Assembly (NCBI RefSeq): GCF_030380815.1
Contig: NZ_JAUDUY010000002.1
Location: forward strand, 582,475 to 646,474
From: Robiginitalea aurantiaca
Lineage (GTDB): Bacteria > Bacteroidota > Bacteroidia > Flavobacteriales > Flavobacteriaceae
Length of the DNA stretch: 64,000 nt
Direction: 5' to 3'
Shown: positions 17,137-26,154 of the stretch, piece after piece
How positions within the stretch are numbered: the stretch's first letter is position 1
Layout of the letters: each line of letters starts with the position of its first letter
Notes under the pieces: generated by a model
Databases searched by the model: none
Told to the model about the DNA's origin: nothing
What the model saw: only the letters and a program-made list of their open reading frames with translations
Position numbers and translations under genes: made by a program

Positions 17137-18590
17137 CCGCACATTCACAAGAGGTACGCCCCTTAAAAATCCTGCTCACCGGAGCCAATGGATATATTGG
17201 AATGCGCCTGCTGCCCGAGCTGCTCAGACAAGGTCATCATATTGTCTGTGCAGTGCGGGACGAGAAACGCCTTTCCATTGATTCGGAAACGCGGAAAAAA
17301 ATAGAGGTTGTCGAAATAGATTTCCTGAAGCCACCCGGTCCCGGCGTATTTCCCTCCGATTTTGATGTGGCCTACTATCTGATCCACTCCATGAGTTCCT
17401 CGATTTCCGATTTTGACGTCAAGGAGGCAAAATCGGCGAGAAACTTCAACGCCTACATGGAACAGGCAAAGCCTTCCCAGGTCATCTACCTCAGCGGAAT
17501 TGTGAACAATAGCGAATTGTCCAAACACCTCAGTTCGCGCAAAAATGTTGAGGAAATCCTCTACGAAGGCCCCTTTGAGCTCACTGTTCTTCGGGCGGGA
17601 ATCATAGTGGGTTCAGGGAGTTCTTCTTTTGAGATTATCAGGGATCTCTGTGAAAAACTCCCCGTAATGATCACTCCTAAATGGGTGCTGACGCGAACAC
17701 AACCTATTGCCATCCGCGATGTCATCCGGTTCCTTACCGGGGTTCTGGGAAGGGAGGATACCTTTAATCAGTCCTTTGATATTGGTGGCCCGGACGTCAT
17801 TACCTATAAGGAAATGCTGGAGCGCTATGCAAAGGTTCGGGGGTTCCGGAATTGGATACTTACAGTCCCCGTGATGACTCCTAAACTTTCCTCTTACTGG
17901 TTGTATTTTGTCACTTCCACCTCCTATAAGCTGGCCATAAACCTTGTGGACAGCATGAAAATGGAAGTTGTGGCCCGCGACAGCAAACTTCAGGACTTAC
18001 TGGGGATTAAAACCCATACCTATGAAGAAGCCATCGACATGGCTTTCGAAAAAATCGAACAGAATTTAGTGGTCAGCAGTTGGAAAGACAGTATGGTCAG
18101 CGGACGGTTCAACCAAAACCTGGAGCGGTATATTCAGGTACCTAAATTCGGGGTGCTTACGGACGAAAAACAGCGGAAAGTTGGCAATCGGGAAGCCGTC
18201 CTGGAAAACATATGGAAAATTGGGGGGGAAAATGGTTGGTATTATGCAAATTGGCTCTGGCGGTTCCGCGGATTTTTGGATAAAATAAGTGGAGGCGTTG
18301 GCCTTAGGCGGGGCCGGACGCATCCCGATAAAATCTTTGCCGGCGATTCCCTCGATTTCTGGAGGGTCTTGTTGGCCGATCGGGAAAAAGGCCGGCTCTT
18401 GTTATTCGCCGAGATGCGGTTGCCCGGAGAAGCCTGGCTGGAATTCCGTATTGACGATGAGGACATTCTGCATCAGACCGCAACCTTTCGTCCGAGGGGG
18501 TTGCTGGGTCGCCTGTACTGGTATGCCATCGTCCCACTTCACTACTTTATCTTCAGTGGTATGATTCGGAATATTGTGGAGAAAACGTAA
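17133..18590 (+). CDS. NAD(P)-binding SDR protein with C-terminal DUF2867 domain
   Basis: 485 residues. Residues 12-310 form an extended/atypical short-chain dehydrogenase Rossmann fold: TGANGYIG at 16-23, AYYLIHSM, then VIYLSGIV and a reduced active site without the classical YxxxK. Residues 320-485 match DUF2867, with WYYANWLWRFRGFLDK, GRTHPDKIFAGDSLDFWRV and the closing WYAIVPLHYFIFSGMI. The two-domain arrangement is common in Bacteroidota and Actinobacteria; the substrate is not known, though a lipid or polyketide ligand has been proposed for the DUF2867 fold. Four-base overlap with the upstream gene indicates an operon. Confidence 0.85.
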   Translation: MTAHSQEVRPLKILLTGANGYIGMRLLPELLRQGHHIVCAVRDEKRLSIDSETRKKIEVVEIDFLKPPGPGVFPSDFDVAYYLIHSMSSSISDFDVKEAKSARNFNAYMEQAKPSQVIYLSGIVNNSELSKHLSSRKNVEEILYEGPFELTVLRAGIIVGSGSSSFEIIRDLCEKLPVMITPKWVLTRTQPIAIRDVIRFLTGVLGREDTFNQSFDIGGPDVITYKEMLERYAKVRGFRNWILTVPVMTPKLSSYWLYFVTSTSYKLAINLVDSMKMEVVARDSKLQDLLGIKTHTYEEAIDMAFEKIEQNLVVSSWKDSMVSGRFNQNLERYIQVPKFGVLTDEKQRKVGNREAVLENIWKIGGENGWYYANWLWRFRGFLDKISGGVGLRRGRTHPDKIFAGDSLDFWRVLLADREKGRLLLFAEMRLPGEAWLEFRIDDEDILHQTATFRPRGLLGRLYWYAIVPLHYFIFSGMIRNIVEKT

Positions 18591-18726
18591 TCCTCAGTGG
18601 GCTGATTAACCCATTTAAAAGCCCGGCTTATGGTCATATACCTGGAAAAACCCGTCCCTCCTGAATGGGTTGGTATCCAAATCCGGAAAGGGAATTTGTC
18701 ATAACTTCGTGCAAGGATTCAGTCTC

Positions 18727-20070
18727 ATGCGGTGGTTTTCGAATATAAACTCTCTTTTCATTTTTATAGCTTGTTCAGTAAGCCTGGCAGGTTGTTCAAA
18801 AAAGGAGAGCGCCAGAGATGATGTCAAAAAAGTATATGTGGCGGAATCTGATTCCGGGTATCAGCTCATCAAAGATGGAAACCCCTTTTTTGTTAAAGGC
18901 GCCTGTGTGGGGGATGACCACTGGGCAGCCTTTAAGGAAGTCGGTGGTAATACCATCCGTATTTACGACCCTGTAAATCTCGGAGCAAAGCTGGATCGTG
19001 CTGATTCTCTGGGGCTAATGGTAGCAGTGGATATCCCGTTACCCGAATATACCGAACTAAACAACTGGTATGCCGATCCCGGTAATATGGAGCAGACGAC
19101 CAAAGAAGTCTCAGAATTGGTTTCCCAGCACAAGGATCACCCTGCACTGCTTTTTTGGATTTTGGGCAATGAAATTCTTTATCCAAACTACCTTCAGGAC
19201 AGAGATTTTGTCAGGAAATTCAATGCCCTGATCTCCTTGTGTCATGATTTGGATCCAAACCATCCGGTAACAACCACTGTAGGTGGCATGAGTCGCAGGA
19301 CTGTATTGAGTCTTAAATGGGGGAGTTCTGAACTGGATTTTCTTTCTATTAACGTTTTCGGGTCGATCGCTTCCCTTCCATACAGAATGAAAACCATAGC
19401 AGCATTTTATAAACATCCCTTTATGATCACCGAATGGGGTATCAATGGTCCCTGGGAGGCCAGAGAAACAACTTCCTGGGGGGCACCTATTGAAAAAACC
19501 AGCACAAAGAAAGCTGAACAATACTCCGAGCGATATTCCGATATCATGGACTTAGACAGCACGCGTGTTCTTGGTGGGTTTTTCTTTTACTGGGGGGCTG
19601 TACATCAGGCTACCCCTACCTGGTTTAGTTCCTTTTTACCCGACGGACGGCCTACACAGGTTGTCCATGAAACCAATAGAATTCTGGGTAAAGTAGTCAG
19701 GCCATATCGGGGCCCCAGGCTCGGATACATATTGCTTGAAGGTCAGGGTGCCCCCGGGAATATAATCCTTACCCCAGGTGAGGAGGTAACCGCCTCCATT
19801 CACCATGCAACTCCGGATCCTTCTCAATTGGAAGTGAAATGGAATATCCGACCCGAAAACTGGAATCGATCCCCAAAGGCAACCTTAGACCTGGAATCCC
19901 CGGGGGTTATACCGACAGTTTTTACGCATCCAAATCCAAGGGAAGTGCTTTTTCAGACACCCTTAAAAGAAGGGCCTTACCGCCTGTATCTGTACTTAAG
20001 TGACAAGGAAGGTCACGTGGCAACAGCGAATATTCCATTTTTCATCCTGAACCCGGAATATGCACGATAA
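18727..20070 (+). CDS. Glycoside-hydrolase-like lipoprotein (GH2-type TIM barrel)
   Basis: A start at 18727 gives 447 residues and an ideal lipoprotein signal with the lipobox SLAGC (Cys23). An upstream in-frame start at 18670 would add 19 residues that spoil the signal. The barrel starts with GNPFFVKGACVGDD and NTIRIYDP and carries the two expected carboxylates: the acid/base in WILGNE (E149) and the nucleophile in MITEWG (E236). A C-terminal beta-sandwich follows from about residue 330. It is probably an outer- or inner-membrane-anchored hydrolase or transglycosidase acting on a beta-glycan. It overlaps the next gene by 11 bases, so it should work with that synthase fusion. The substrate is not known. 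Confidence 0.78.
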   Translation: MRWFSNINSLFIFIACSVSLAGCSKKESARDDVKKVYVAESDSGYQLIKDGNPFFVKGACVGDDHWAAFKEVGGNTIRIYDPVNLGAKLDRADSLGLMVAVDIPLPEYTELNNWYADPGNMEQTTKEVSELVSQHKDHPALLFWILGNEILYPNYLQDRDFVRKFNALISLCHDLDPNHPVTTTVGGMSRRTVLSLKWGSSELDFLSINVFGSIASLPYRMKTIAAFYKHPFMITEWGINGPWEARETTSWGAPIEKTSTKKAEQYSERYSDIMDLDSTRVLGGFFFYWGAVHQATPTWFSSFLPDGRPTQVVHETNRILGKVVRPYRGPRLGYILLEGQGAPGNIILTPGEEVTASIHHATPDPSQLEVKWNIRPENWNRSPKATLDLESPGVIPTVFTHPNPREVLFQTPLKEGPYRLYLYLSDKEGHVATANIPFFILNPEYAR

Positions 20071-23000
20071 CCCACATATTCAGGCTCCGATTCCCAAAGA
20101 GCAATGGGTTATCCGCATCCTGATCCTGTTAGGTGTGCTTTCTATTCTGAATTTTCTCTATTGGTTTTTTCAGCCAGCATTCCGGGGACATCCGGTTCTA
20201 TATGGAATGTTATGTGTAGTCTTTGGGTATGGGATGCTGCGGCACCTATACCTCTGGTACCATTACGCAGCAATCAAAGTGCCCAAAACTCCTGCGGTTA
20301 CCCCTGAAGTATCCATAGATGTGTTAACGACTTATTTTCCTGGTGAGCCCATAGAAATGGTGGAGAAAACCCTTCGGGCTATTAAGGATATTACCTATCC
20401 CCATACCGCATACTTATGCGATGAAGCTAACGATCCCTACCTGAGAAACCTTTGTGAGCAATTAGGTGTCCGTCATGTGACCCGGCTGACGCGGAAGGAC
20501 GCCAAGGCCGGAAATATCAACAATGCGTTAAGACAGGCTTCCGGGCAGATTTGCCTGATACTGGATCCCGATCATATTCCACAACCGGATATCCTGGACC
20601 ATATTCTCCCCCAATTTTCAGATCCTGAAGTGGGCTTTGTACAAATTGTCCAGTCTTACCACAATCGCAAAAGTTCCCTTGTCGCCCGGGGGGCAGCAGA
20701 GCAGACCTATCAGTTTTATGGTCCTATGATGATGTCCATGAACTCCTATGGCACTGTAAACGCCATTGGGGCAAATTGCACTTTCCGAAGAAGTGCCCTC
20801 GACAGTATCGGTGGGCATGCACCCGGGCTGGCCGAGGATATGCATACAGCAATGCAGTTGTATGCCAAAGGTTGGAAATCCGTATATGTACCAAAAGTGC
20901 TTGCCCGGGGTCAGGTACCCGAAACACTCCTAACACATTTCAAACAACAGCTCAAATGGTCACGGGGCACCTTTGACTTGCTCTTCAGGGTCTACCCCCG
21001 ATTGTTTCCCAAGTTCACCTGGCGTCAGAAATTGCATTTTGGTTTGTTGCCCCTGCATTTCCTTATCGGTCTGATCTACCTTCTGAGCTTTTGTATTCCC
21101 GTGGCCTCCCTTATTTTTTCAATCTCTCCATGGACGGGAAACATTCTGATTTTCCTTTTGGCCATAACCCCTGTCGCCCTTAGTACTTTGCTGATCCGGG
21201 CCTACATACAGAAATGGGTTATTGAGCGCACAGAACGTGGATTCCATCTAGCGGGAGGACTACTACAGATCAGTACCTGGTGGATTCATTTTCTGGGCTT
21301 TGTTTATTCGATCATTAATAAAGAAGTACCCTACCTGCCTACTGAGAAGAAAGAAATCCAGGTTACCAACCTTCAGATCGTCATCCCCAATATTCTGGTG
21401 GGTCTGGTCTCTGTATTTGCAATCGTCTATGGTCTTTCCAGAGATCTTACCCCTTTTTCGATAATGATGGCAGGGTTTGCAGCCCTTAACGCCAGCTTCA
21501 TGTTCTTCAGCCTCTATCTTGCAACCGGGGTTACTAACAATAGTAGAATCTTCAAGGAGCATTTGCCCCAATTTATTCAGGAAATAGGGGTATCGATAAA
21601 ATCCATCTACCGCAAAATTTCTCGCTTTGTATTCACTTGGGCACGTAAAGGAGCCCTACCAGTGCTCTTACTCGGAACCCTTACGACTGCCTTTCTTATA
21701 GACCAATACGTGTACAGTCAATGGGAAGGTATTACCGCTAAATTACCCTCACCCAGAAAAGGACCTGATTACTCCGGAATCTTCTATCCCACCGAACCAA
21801 ATGGCCTCTCCAGTATGGAAGCCATAGGGAATTTGGAGAACGACCTGGAACAAAAATTTGATCTGATCTCCCTTTACCTGGCGTGGGGAGACGGCCCCTC
21901 CAATGAGGTACCCCAGGATCTGATTCAGGACATCTACAAATCCGGGGCGTTACCCATGATCACCTGGGAACCCTGGATGAACGATTTTAGAGCTTCTGAC
22001 TCCATCCCGGAAATGAACGAGAACAAGGGCGTTTTTAAAAAAATCCTCAGCGGCCAGTTTGACGGTTATATCGATAGGTTTGCTGAGCGACTCAAATCCT
22101 TTAATGCTCCGGTCTTTCTCCGATTTGCACATGAATTCGACAATCCTTCATACCCATGGTCTTCCAGTGGAGGGAATAGTCCTCAGGAATTCAGGCAAGC
22201 CTGGCAATATGTATATGATCGTTTTTCAGCCCAAAGCGCTTTTAATGTTATCTGGGTGTGGAATCCATTGTATCCCTTAAATGTTGAAATGTATTTTCCA
22301 GGTAACGCCTACATGGATTGGATTGGGGTAACCTCTCTGAATTATGGCACACTTAACCAGGACGGACAATGGAGAGGATTCAAGACCCTCTATGAACCCT
22401 TTGAAAAGGCTTTTGAAAAGCTCCCGGACCTTCCGGTAATGCTCGCTGAATTTGGATCTTTAAATCTGGGTGGCAATCGCGATCTGTGGTTTTCCGAAGC
22501 ACTTAGCACGTCTGATCAAACCTATCCCAGGATAAAGGCTCGAGTGTTTTTTAACAGTAAATGGGACCAAAATATTCCGTTGGGAACGAATTATGGCAAT
22601 ACATACTTGGATTGGACGGTATCCCCGGAATCATTGCAATTATTGCAGAAAGCGGATCCACTAGAAGAGGGCTCTTATACGCAAATACCCATTGTGGAAA
22701 AGGATAACGCATACACTCCACTACCGTTCCCCAATAATCAAATCCGTGGTGTGCGCTACAAAAAGGGACAGCGATGGTTCAGCAGCCACTATGTCCTGGA
22801 TCGTCCAACTCTGGAAAAGGACTTTCGCGAATTAAAAAATATCGGGGTCAATACCATTCGCGTTGATGATCCTGAGGTCTATTCCTATAACTTGCTCCGA
22901 ATAGCAGCTGAACAGGGCCTCCAGTTGATATACAGTTTTCGAATTCCCGATACGCTGGACTTCCGCGAAGATCAGGTCGCATTGCAAGAGCTCCGGGAAA

Positions 23001-23860
23001 AAATTATAAAAATCATAAAACGCTATAAAGATCAATCTCATATCTCAGCATGGAATCTGGGCAATCCCGTTTGGGATAATCTCGGAAAAAGGTTCGCCCG
23101 CCCTGCCCTCGACCTTCAGCGCAGTGCTTTTCTGGTTTGGTTTGAAGACCTCTGCGATGAGATTAAGAATATTGATCCACAACGTCGGTTGTTTGCAGAT
23201 TTTTCAATATCACAGGGTTCAGAAGAGTATATCCATAGGGTGAAAAATAGAAAAATACCTATTGATGCCCTCGGACTGATGATCCGCGATTCAGCAGATA
23301 TCAGCACTTTCAAACGCATAAACAGCCGGCAGGAAATATCTTATTACATAGCAGATAGCAAGGTAGAAGACCTCAAAAACCTAGAGGAGTCTCATGTCGT
23401 CATCAGGAACTGGCAGGATCAATGGGAAGCACATCACGTGACTTTTGATGGCCTGGTGGACCATCGGGGACAAAAAAAGCCATCATACTACACACTTAGG
23501 GCACACTGGACCGATATGACCTTCGAAGTTGTTCCGGTAAGCATCTCTATCCTGCGCCCGGCCTTTATCCTTCTGCCCGGAGATAAAAGAGTCTTTACTG
23601 CCCTGAAGTATGAAAACGGATCATGGCAGAATCCCACGGAGGCAGAAGCAGAAAACTTTGAATGGATTTTAGTGAAACGCGGCCATTTTGGCGAACCTAT
23701 TGGGTTGAAACCTCTGAGAAGAGGCAGCCAGCTGGAGTTAGAGATTCCCGAAGAATACATGTCTTATCAGTTACTGCTTACCTATAAGGAAAAGAACACA
23801 GACAAACCGGTGATCTCTGTTCGCAAAAGCCTTAACCTACCGCTATACCCCAGCAATTGA
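20060..23860 (+). CDS. GT2 polysaccharide synthase fused to a GH26-like domain and a degenerate hydrolase-like barrel
   Basis: 1266 residues. Residues 80-310 are a processive GT2 domain: KAGN at 149-152, the metal-binding DPD at 169-171, the catalytic ED at 259-260 and QQLKW at 296-300, where the usual QxxRW arginine is lysine. Membrane helices flank it (about 16-35, 46-65, 328-352, 362-382, 398-418, 436-458, 468-490, 534-550). Residues 565-860 resemble a GH26 beta-mannanase/xylanase, with RFAHEF (acid/base E692) and LAEFGS (nucleophile E797). Residues 895-1150 are a second barrel resembling the neighbouring lipoprotein but lacking both catalytic glutamates (GNP replaces GNE), then a beta-sandwich. 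It likely makes a beta-linked glycan at the inner membrane and edits it outside; the product is not known. Confidence 0.85.
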   Translation: MHDNPHIQAPIPKEQWVIRILILLGVLSILNFLYWFFQPAFRGHPVLYGMLCVVFGYGMLRHLYLWYHYAAIKVPKTPAVTPEVSIDVLTTYFPGEPIEMVEKTLRAIKDITYPHTAYLCDEANDPYLRNLCEQLGVRHVTRLTRKDAKAGNINNALRQASGQICLILDPDHIPQPDILDHILPQFSDPEVGFVQIVQSYHNRKSSLVARGAAEQTYQFYGPMMMSMNSYGTVNAIGANCTFRRSALDSIGGHAPGLAEDMHTAMQLYAKGWKSVYVPKVLARGQVPETLLTHFKQQLKWSRGTFDLLFRVYPRLFPKFTWRQKLHFGLLPLHFLIGLIYLLSFCIPVASLIFSISPWTGNILIFLLAITPVALSTLLIRAYIQKWVIERTERGFHLAGGLLQISTWWIHFLGFVYSIINKEVPYLPTEKKEIQVTNLQIVIPNILVGLVSVFAIVYGLSRDLTPFSIMMAGFAALNASFMFFSLYLATGVTNNSRIFKEHLPQFIQEIGVSIKSIYRKISRFVFTWARKGALPVLLLGTLTTAFLIDQYVYSQWEGITAKLPSPRKGPDYSGIFYPTEPNGLSSMEAIGNLENDLEQKFDLISLYLAWGDGPSNEVPQDLIQDIYKSGALPMITWEPWMNDFRASDSIPEMNENKGVFKKILSGQFDGYIDRFAERLKSFNAPVFLRFAHEFDNPSYPWSSSGGNSPQEFRQAWQYVYDRFSAQSAFNVIWVWNPLYPLNVEMYFPGNAYMDWIGVTSLNYGTLNQDGQWRGFKTLYEPFEKAFEKLPDLPVMLAEFGSLNLGGNRDLWFSEALSTSDQTYPRIKARVFFNSKWDQNIPLGTNYGNTYLDWTVSPESLQLLQKADPLEEGSYTQIPIVEKDNAYTPLPFPNNQIRGVRYKKGQRWFSSHYVLDRPTLEKDFRELKNIGVNTIRVDDPEVYSYNLLRIAAEQGLQLIYSFRIPDTLDFREDQVALQELREKIIKIIKRYKDQSHISAWNLGNPVWDNLGKRFARPALDLQRSAFLVWFEDLCDEIKNIDPQRRLFADFSISQGSEEYIHRVKNRKIPIDALGLMIRDSADISTFKRINSRQEISYYIADSKVEDLKNLEESHVVIRNWQDQWEAHHVTFDGLVDHRGQKKPSYYTLRAHWTDMTFEVVPVSISILRPAFILLPGDKRVFTALKYENGSWQNPTEAEAENFEWILVKRGHFGEPIGLKPLRRGSQLELEIPEEYMSYQLLLTYKEKNTDKPVISVRKSLNLPLYPSN

Positions 23861-23861
23861 A

Positions 23862-24797
23862 TCAGGGCATTTTAACGGGTAAAAACACCTCTGCCATCAT
23901 GCATCGGGCACTGCCACCTCCACAGGTCTCAATGGTATCCAGCGGGCTGGAAAGGATTCGCGATGATTTTTCGATTACTGCTATCTGGTCGGGATTCAGG
24001 GAATCATGGGCCGACTGGCTCATCACAAGAAGTCGCTCTCCATCCGTACCCAAAACCTGTAGCATATTCCCGGCAAAAGCATGCATCTGGGACTCCGAGA
24101 TCTCGATAATCTCTTTCCCATCGCTCCTTAGATGATCCAGGACATTTTTGCGCTCTTTTTTATCGTCTATGGCATCGAGGCAAATCACGGCAAATTGTTC
24201 GCCTATACACATCATTACATTCGTATGGTAGATAGGAAGTCTTTTCCCGTCTACAGATTGATTGGCCGTAAAGATCACAGGGGTTACTTCGAATTCTTCA
24301 CAGAATTCAATAAAAAGGGCCTCATCTGCCCTGTCTGAGAGGGCACAATAGGCTTTTTGATTCTCCCGGTCCATTAGGATACTCCCGGTACCCTCCAGAA
24401 AATACCCTTCCAACTCAGCGCGCGTATAGTCTAAGATCTGACGTATTTCGAATCCTTCTTCCTCGAGAATTGCAAATATGTCTTCCCTTCGTTCCCTGCG
24501 CCGATTCTCGGCATACATGGGGTACACCACCACAGTCCCATCCTTGTGGAAAGAAACCCAGTTGTTGGGAAAAATAGAATCTGGGGTATCCGTTTCCACC
24601 CGGTCCTCCACAACGATTACCCTTATCCCTTCCTTCCGGAGCTTTTGGACAAAGGTGTCAAACTCTTCCTGCGCCTGACGATTTATAACTGAATTTCGAA
24701 GTTCCAGGTCTTCCTGGAAAAAATTATTTACCGCTGTCTCCTCGTTCATTCGGAACTGGACAGGACGCACCATGAGGATGGAGTTTGTAATCTGCAT
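23862..24797 (-). CDS. ctlX: CtlX-type citrulline/guanidino hydrolase
   Basis: 311 residues of the amidinotransferase/arginine deiminase superfamily, closest to CtlX (citrulline ureidase-like). Signs are the start MQITNSILMVRPVQFR, the FPNNWVSFH segment, YFLEGTGSILMDR, the histidine in YHTNVMMCIG and the C-terminal catalytic cysteine C299 in CGGGSARC. CtlX in Francisella splits citrulline to ornithine, but here the substrate is inferred. The stop is one base away from the convergent synthase gene. It is divergent from an AraC-type membrane regulator, with another guanidino enzyme 1.4 kb further on. A possible -7 element TACATTTG lies at 24818-24825. Confidence 0.85.
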   Translation of the reverse strand: MQITNSILMVRPVQFRMNEETAVNNFFQEDLELRNSVINRQAQEEFDTFVQKLRKEGIRVIVVEDRVETDTPDSIFPNNWVSFHKDGTVVVYPMYAENRRRERREDIFAILEEEGFEIRQILDYTRAELEGYFLEGTGSILMDRENQKAYCALSDRADEALFIEFCEEFEVTPVIFTANQSVDGKRLPIYHTNVMMCIGEQFAVICLDAIDDKKERKNVLDHLRSDGKEIIEISESQMHAFAGNMLQVLGTDGERLLVMSQSAHDSLNPDQIAVIEKSSRILSSPLDTIETCGGGSARCMMAEVFLPVKMP

Positions 24798-24817
24798 AGA
24801 AACAATAAAAAGGTGCT

Positions 24818-24825
24818 CAAATGTA
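24818..24825 (-). promoter_or_regulatory. Possible -7 promoter element for ctlX
   Basis: TACATTTG read leftward, an exact TAnnTTTG match 20 bases upstream of the ATG. The nearest TTTTG is 27 bases further up, too far for a normal -33 element. Confidence 0.35.
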
Positions 24826-24994
24826 GCTAAATCTGCGGGTATATTTGAGGATCAAAATGGAGATTCATCGGCTATTTTTGAGAAATGTCGAACAGCTGTT
24901 TCTCAAGTGGGATGCGGGCTTTAAAATAATACCCTAAATTTCTGTATCTTCGGTTCCATCACTGATATTTCGGCAGATTTTGGAGTCTTATAGC

Positions 24995-26146
24995 ATGATC
25001 GCCTCAGCGGGTCTTATATGCGGGATTCTCTCCAGCATGGTACTTCTGCTGTTTCCCCTATCACGGAAATCAGCCAATCGTTTTCTCGGTATCTCAGTAC
25101 TGATTCTCACGCATCTCCTGTTGATGTCTTTGCTCAACAATACCAGGTGGATTCTAGAAGTCCCTTTTATCATGAGGAGCGGGAATTTCACGGTTTATCT
25201 TTTTACGCCTTTTCTGTATCTTTTCTACAGGGGGGTCTTCAAAAGTGAAAAGAACTGGAAACTTCATTACTATCTGTTTTTCATCCCTTCGCTAATATAT
25301 CTGGTTGACTACCTGCCTTTTTTTCTGCTCCCTTCAAATGAAAAGATAGCTCTCTTTTCAAAGACGCTTGCCGATCCCAGCGAACTTATAAAGGTCAATG
25401 AAGGATTGTTTGGATGGACCAATTTCCACTTTACCTTCAGAACACTGTGGTCTGCATTCTTCCTCTTTCTGATCGCTCGAATCCTCGTGGAATTCCGCCT
25501 GGATTTCAGTAAGAGCCCCAATACCAGAAACGTGTTGTTTTACGGAAGGCTGGTTGTGTTATGGAGTATTATCGTCGTCCTGCTGTTACTTCCGGCTTTG
25601 GGGTTCCTGTTCTTTGAATTCAAGGATTATACCCAGATTTTTATGATGACTTCGATAGCTGTAACCCTTTTCCTGATCACCCTAAACCTCCTTTTTAGCC
25701 CCAGGCTGCTTTATGGATATTACTGGATTTTTGACGGTGATCCTATATTGCCAAAGAATCCTGACGAAAAAACAGTCAATGGTGGAAGTACGGAAGATTT
25801 AGAACTGCTAAATCAAATCAATACGGTTGTGAAAGAGCGGTTTCTCTATGAAAATGTAGGATATACCATTCATAATCTGGCTCAGGAAACTGAAATTCCC
25901 TCCTACCGTATTTCGTATGTTATCAATACGTGTACCGGAAAGAATTTTTCAAATTGGTTCAATGCCTTCCGAATTGAAAAATTCATCGCTTTAGTTGAAA
26001 ACGGCAATGCCTCCAAATATACGCTGGACTCCATTGCACCCAACTGCGGCTTTAGTTCAAGATCCACGCTAATAACGGCATTCAAGAAGGAAAAAGGGAC
26101 GACACCGGGCAGGTACCTGAAAACAATGTCCCGCTTTAGATATTAG
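24995..26146 (+). CDS. AraC-type regulator with N-terminal membrane domain
   Basis: Residues 1-230 hold about six or seven membrane helices, starting MIASAGLICGILSSMVLLLF. Residues 265-380 are an AraC helix-turn-helix domain, with GYTIHNLAQETEIPSYRIS, FNAFRIEKFIALVE, CGFSSRSTLITAFKKEKG and the TTPGRYLK end. The start chosen is the ATG at 24995; a TTG at 24980 would add five residues without any benefit. The design (integral membrane sensor directly joined to a DNA-binding domain) is common in Flavobacteriia. It is placed between ctlX (divergent) and a DDAH-like gene (convergent), both candidates for its regulation. Confidence 0.85.
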   Translation: MIASAGLICGILSSMVLLLFPLSRKSANRFLGISVLILTHLLLMSLLNNTRWILEVPFIMRSGNFTVYLFTPFLYLFYRGVFKSEKNWKLHYYLFFIPSLIYLVDYLPFFLLPSNEKIALFSKTLADPSELIKVNEGLFGWTNFHFTFRTLWSAFFLFLIARILVEFRLDFSKSPNTRNVLFYGRLVVLWSIIVVLLLLPALGFLFFEFKDYTQIFMMTSIAVTLFLITLNLLFSPRLLYGYYWIFDGDPILPKNPDEKTVNGGSTEDLELLNQINTVVKERFLYENVGYTIHNLAQETEIPSYRISYVINTCTGKNFSNWFNAFRIEKFIALVENGNASKYTLDSIAPNCGFSSRSTLITAFKKEKGTTPGRYLKTMSRFRY

Positions 26147-26154
26147 AAGGGACT

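Noticed and set aside
18670..18726. Upstream start for the hydrolase-like lipoprotein
   Set aside because: It would bury the lipoprotein signal behind 19 residues; the ATG at 18727 gives a normal lipobox signal.
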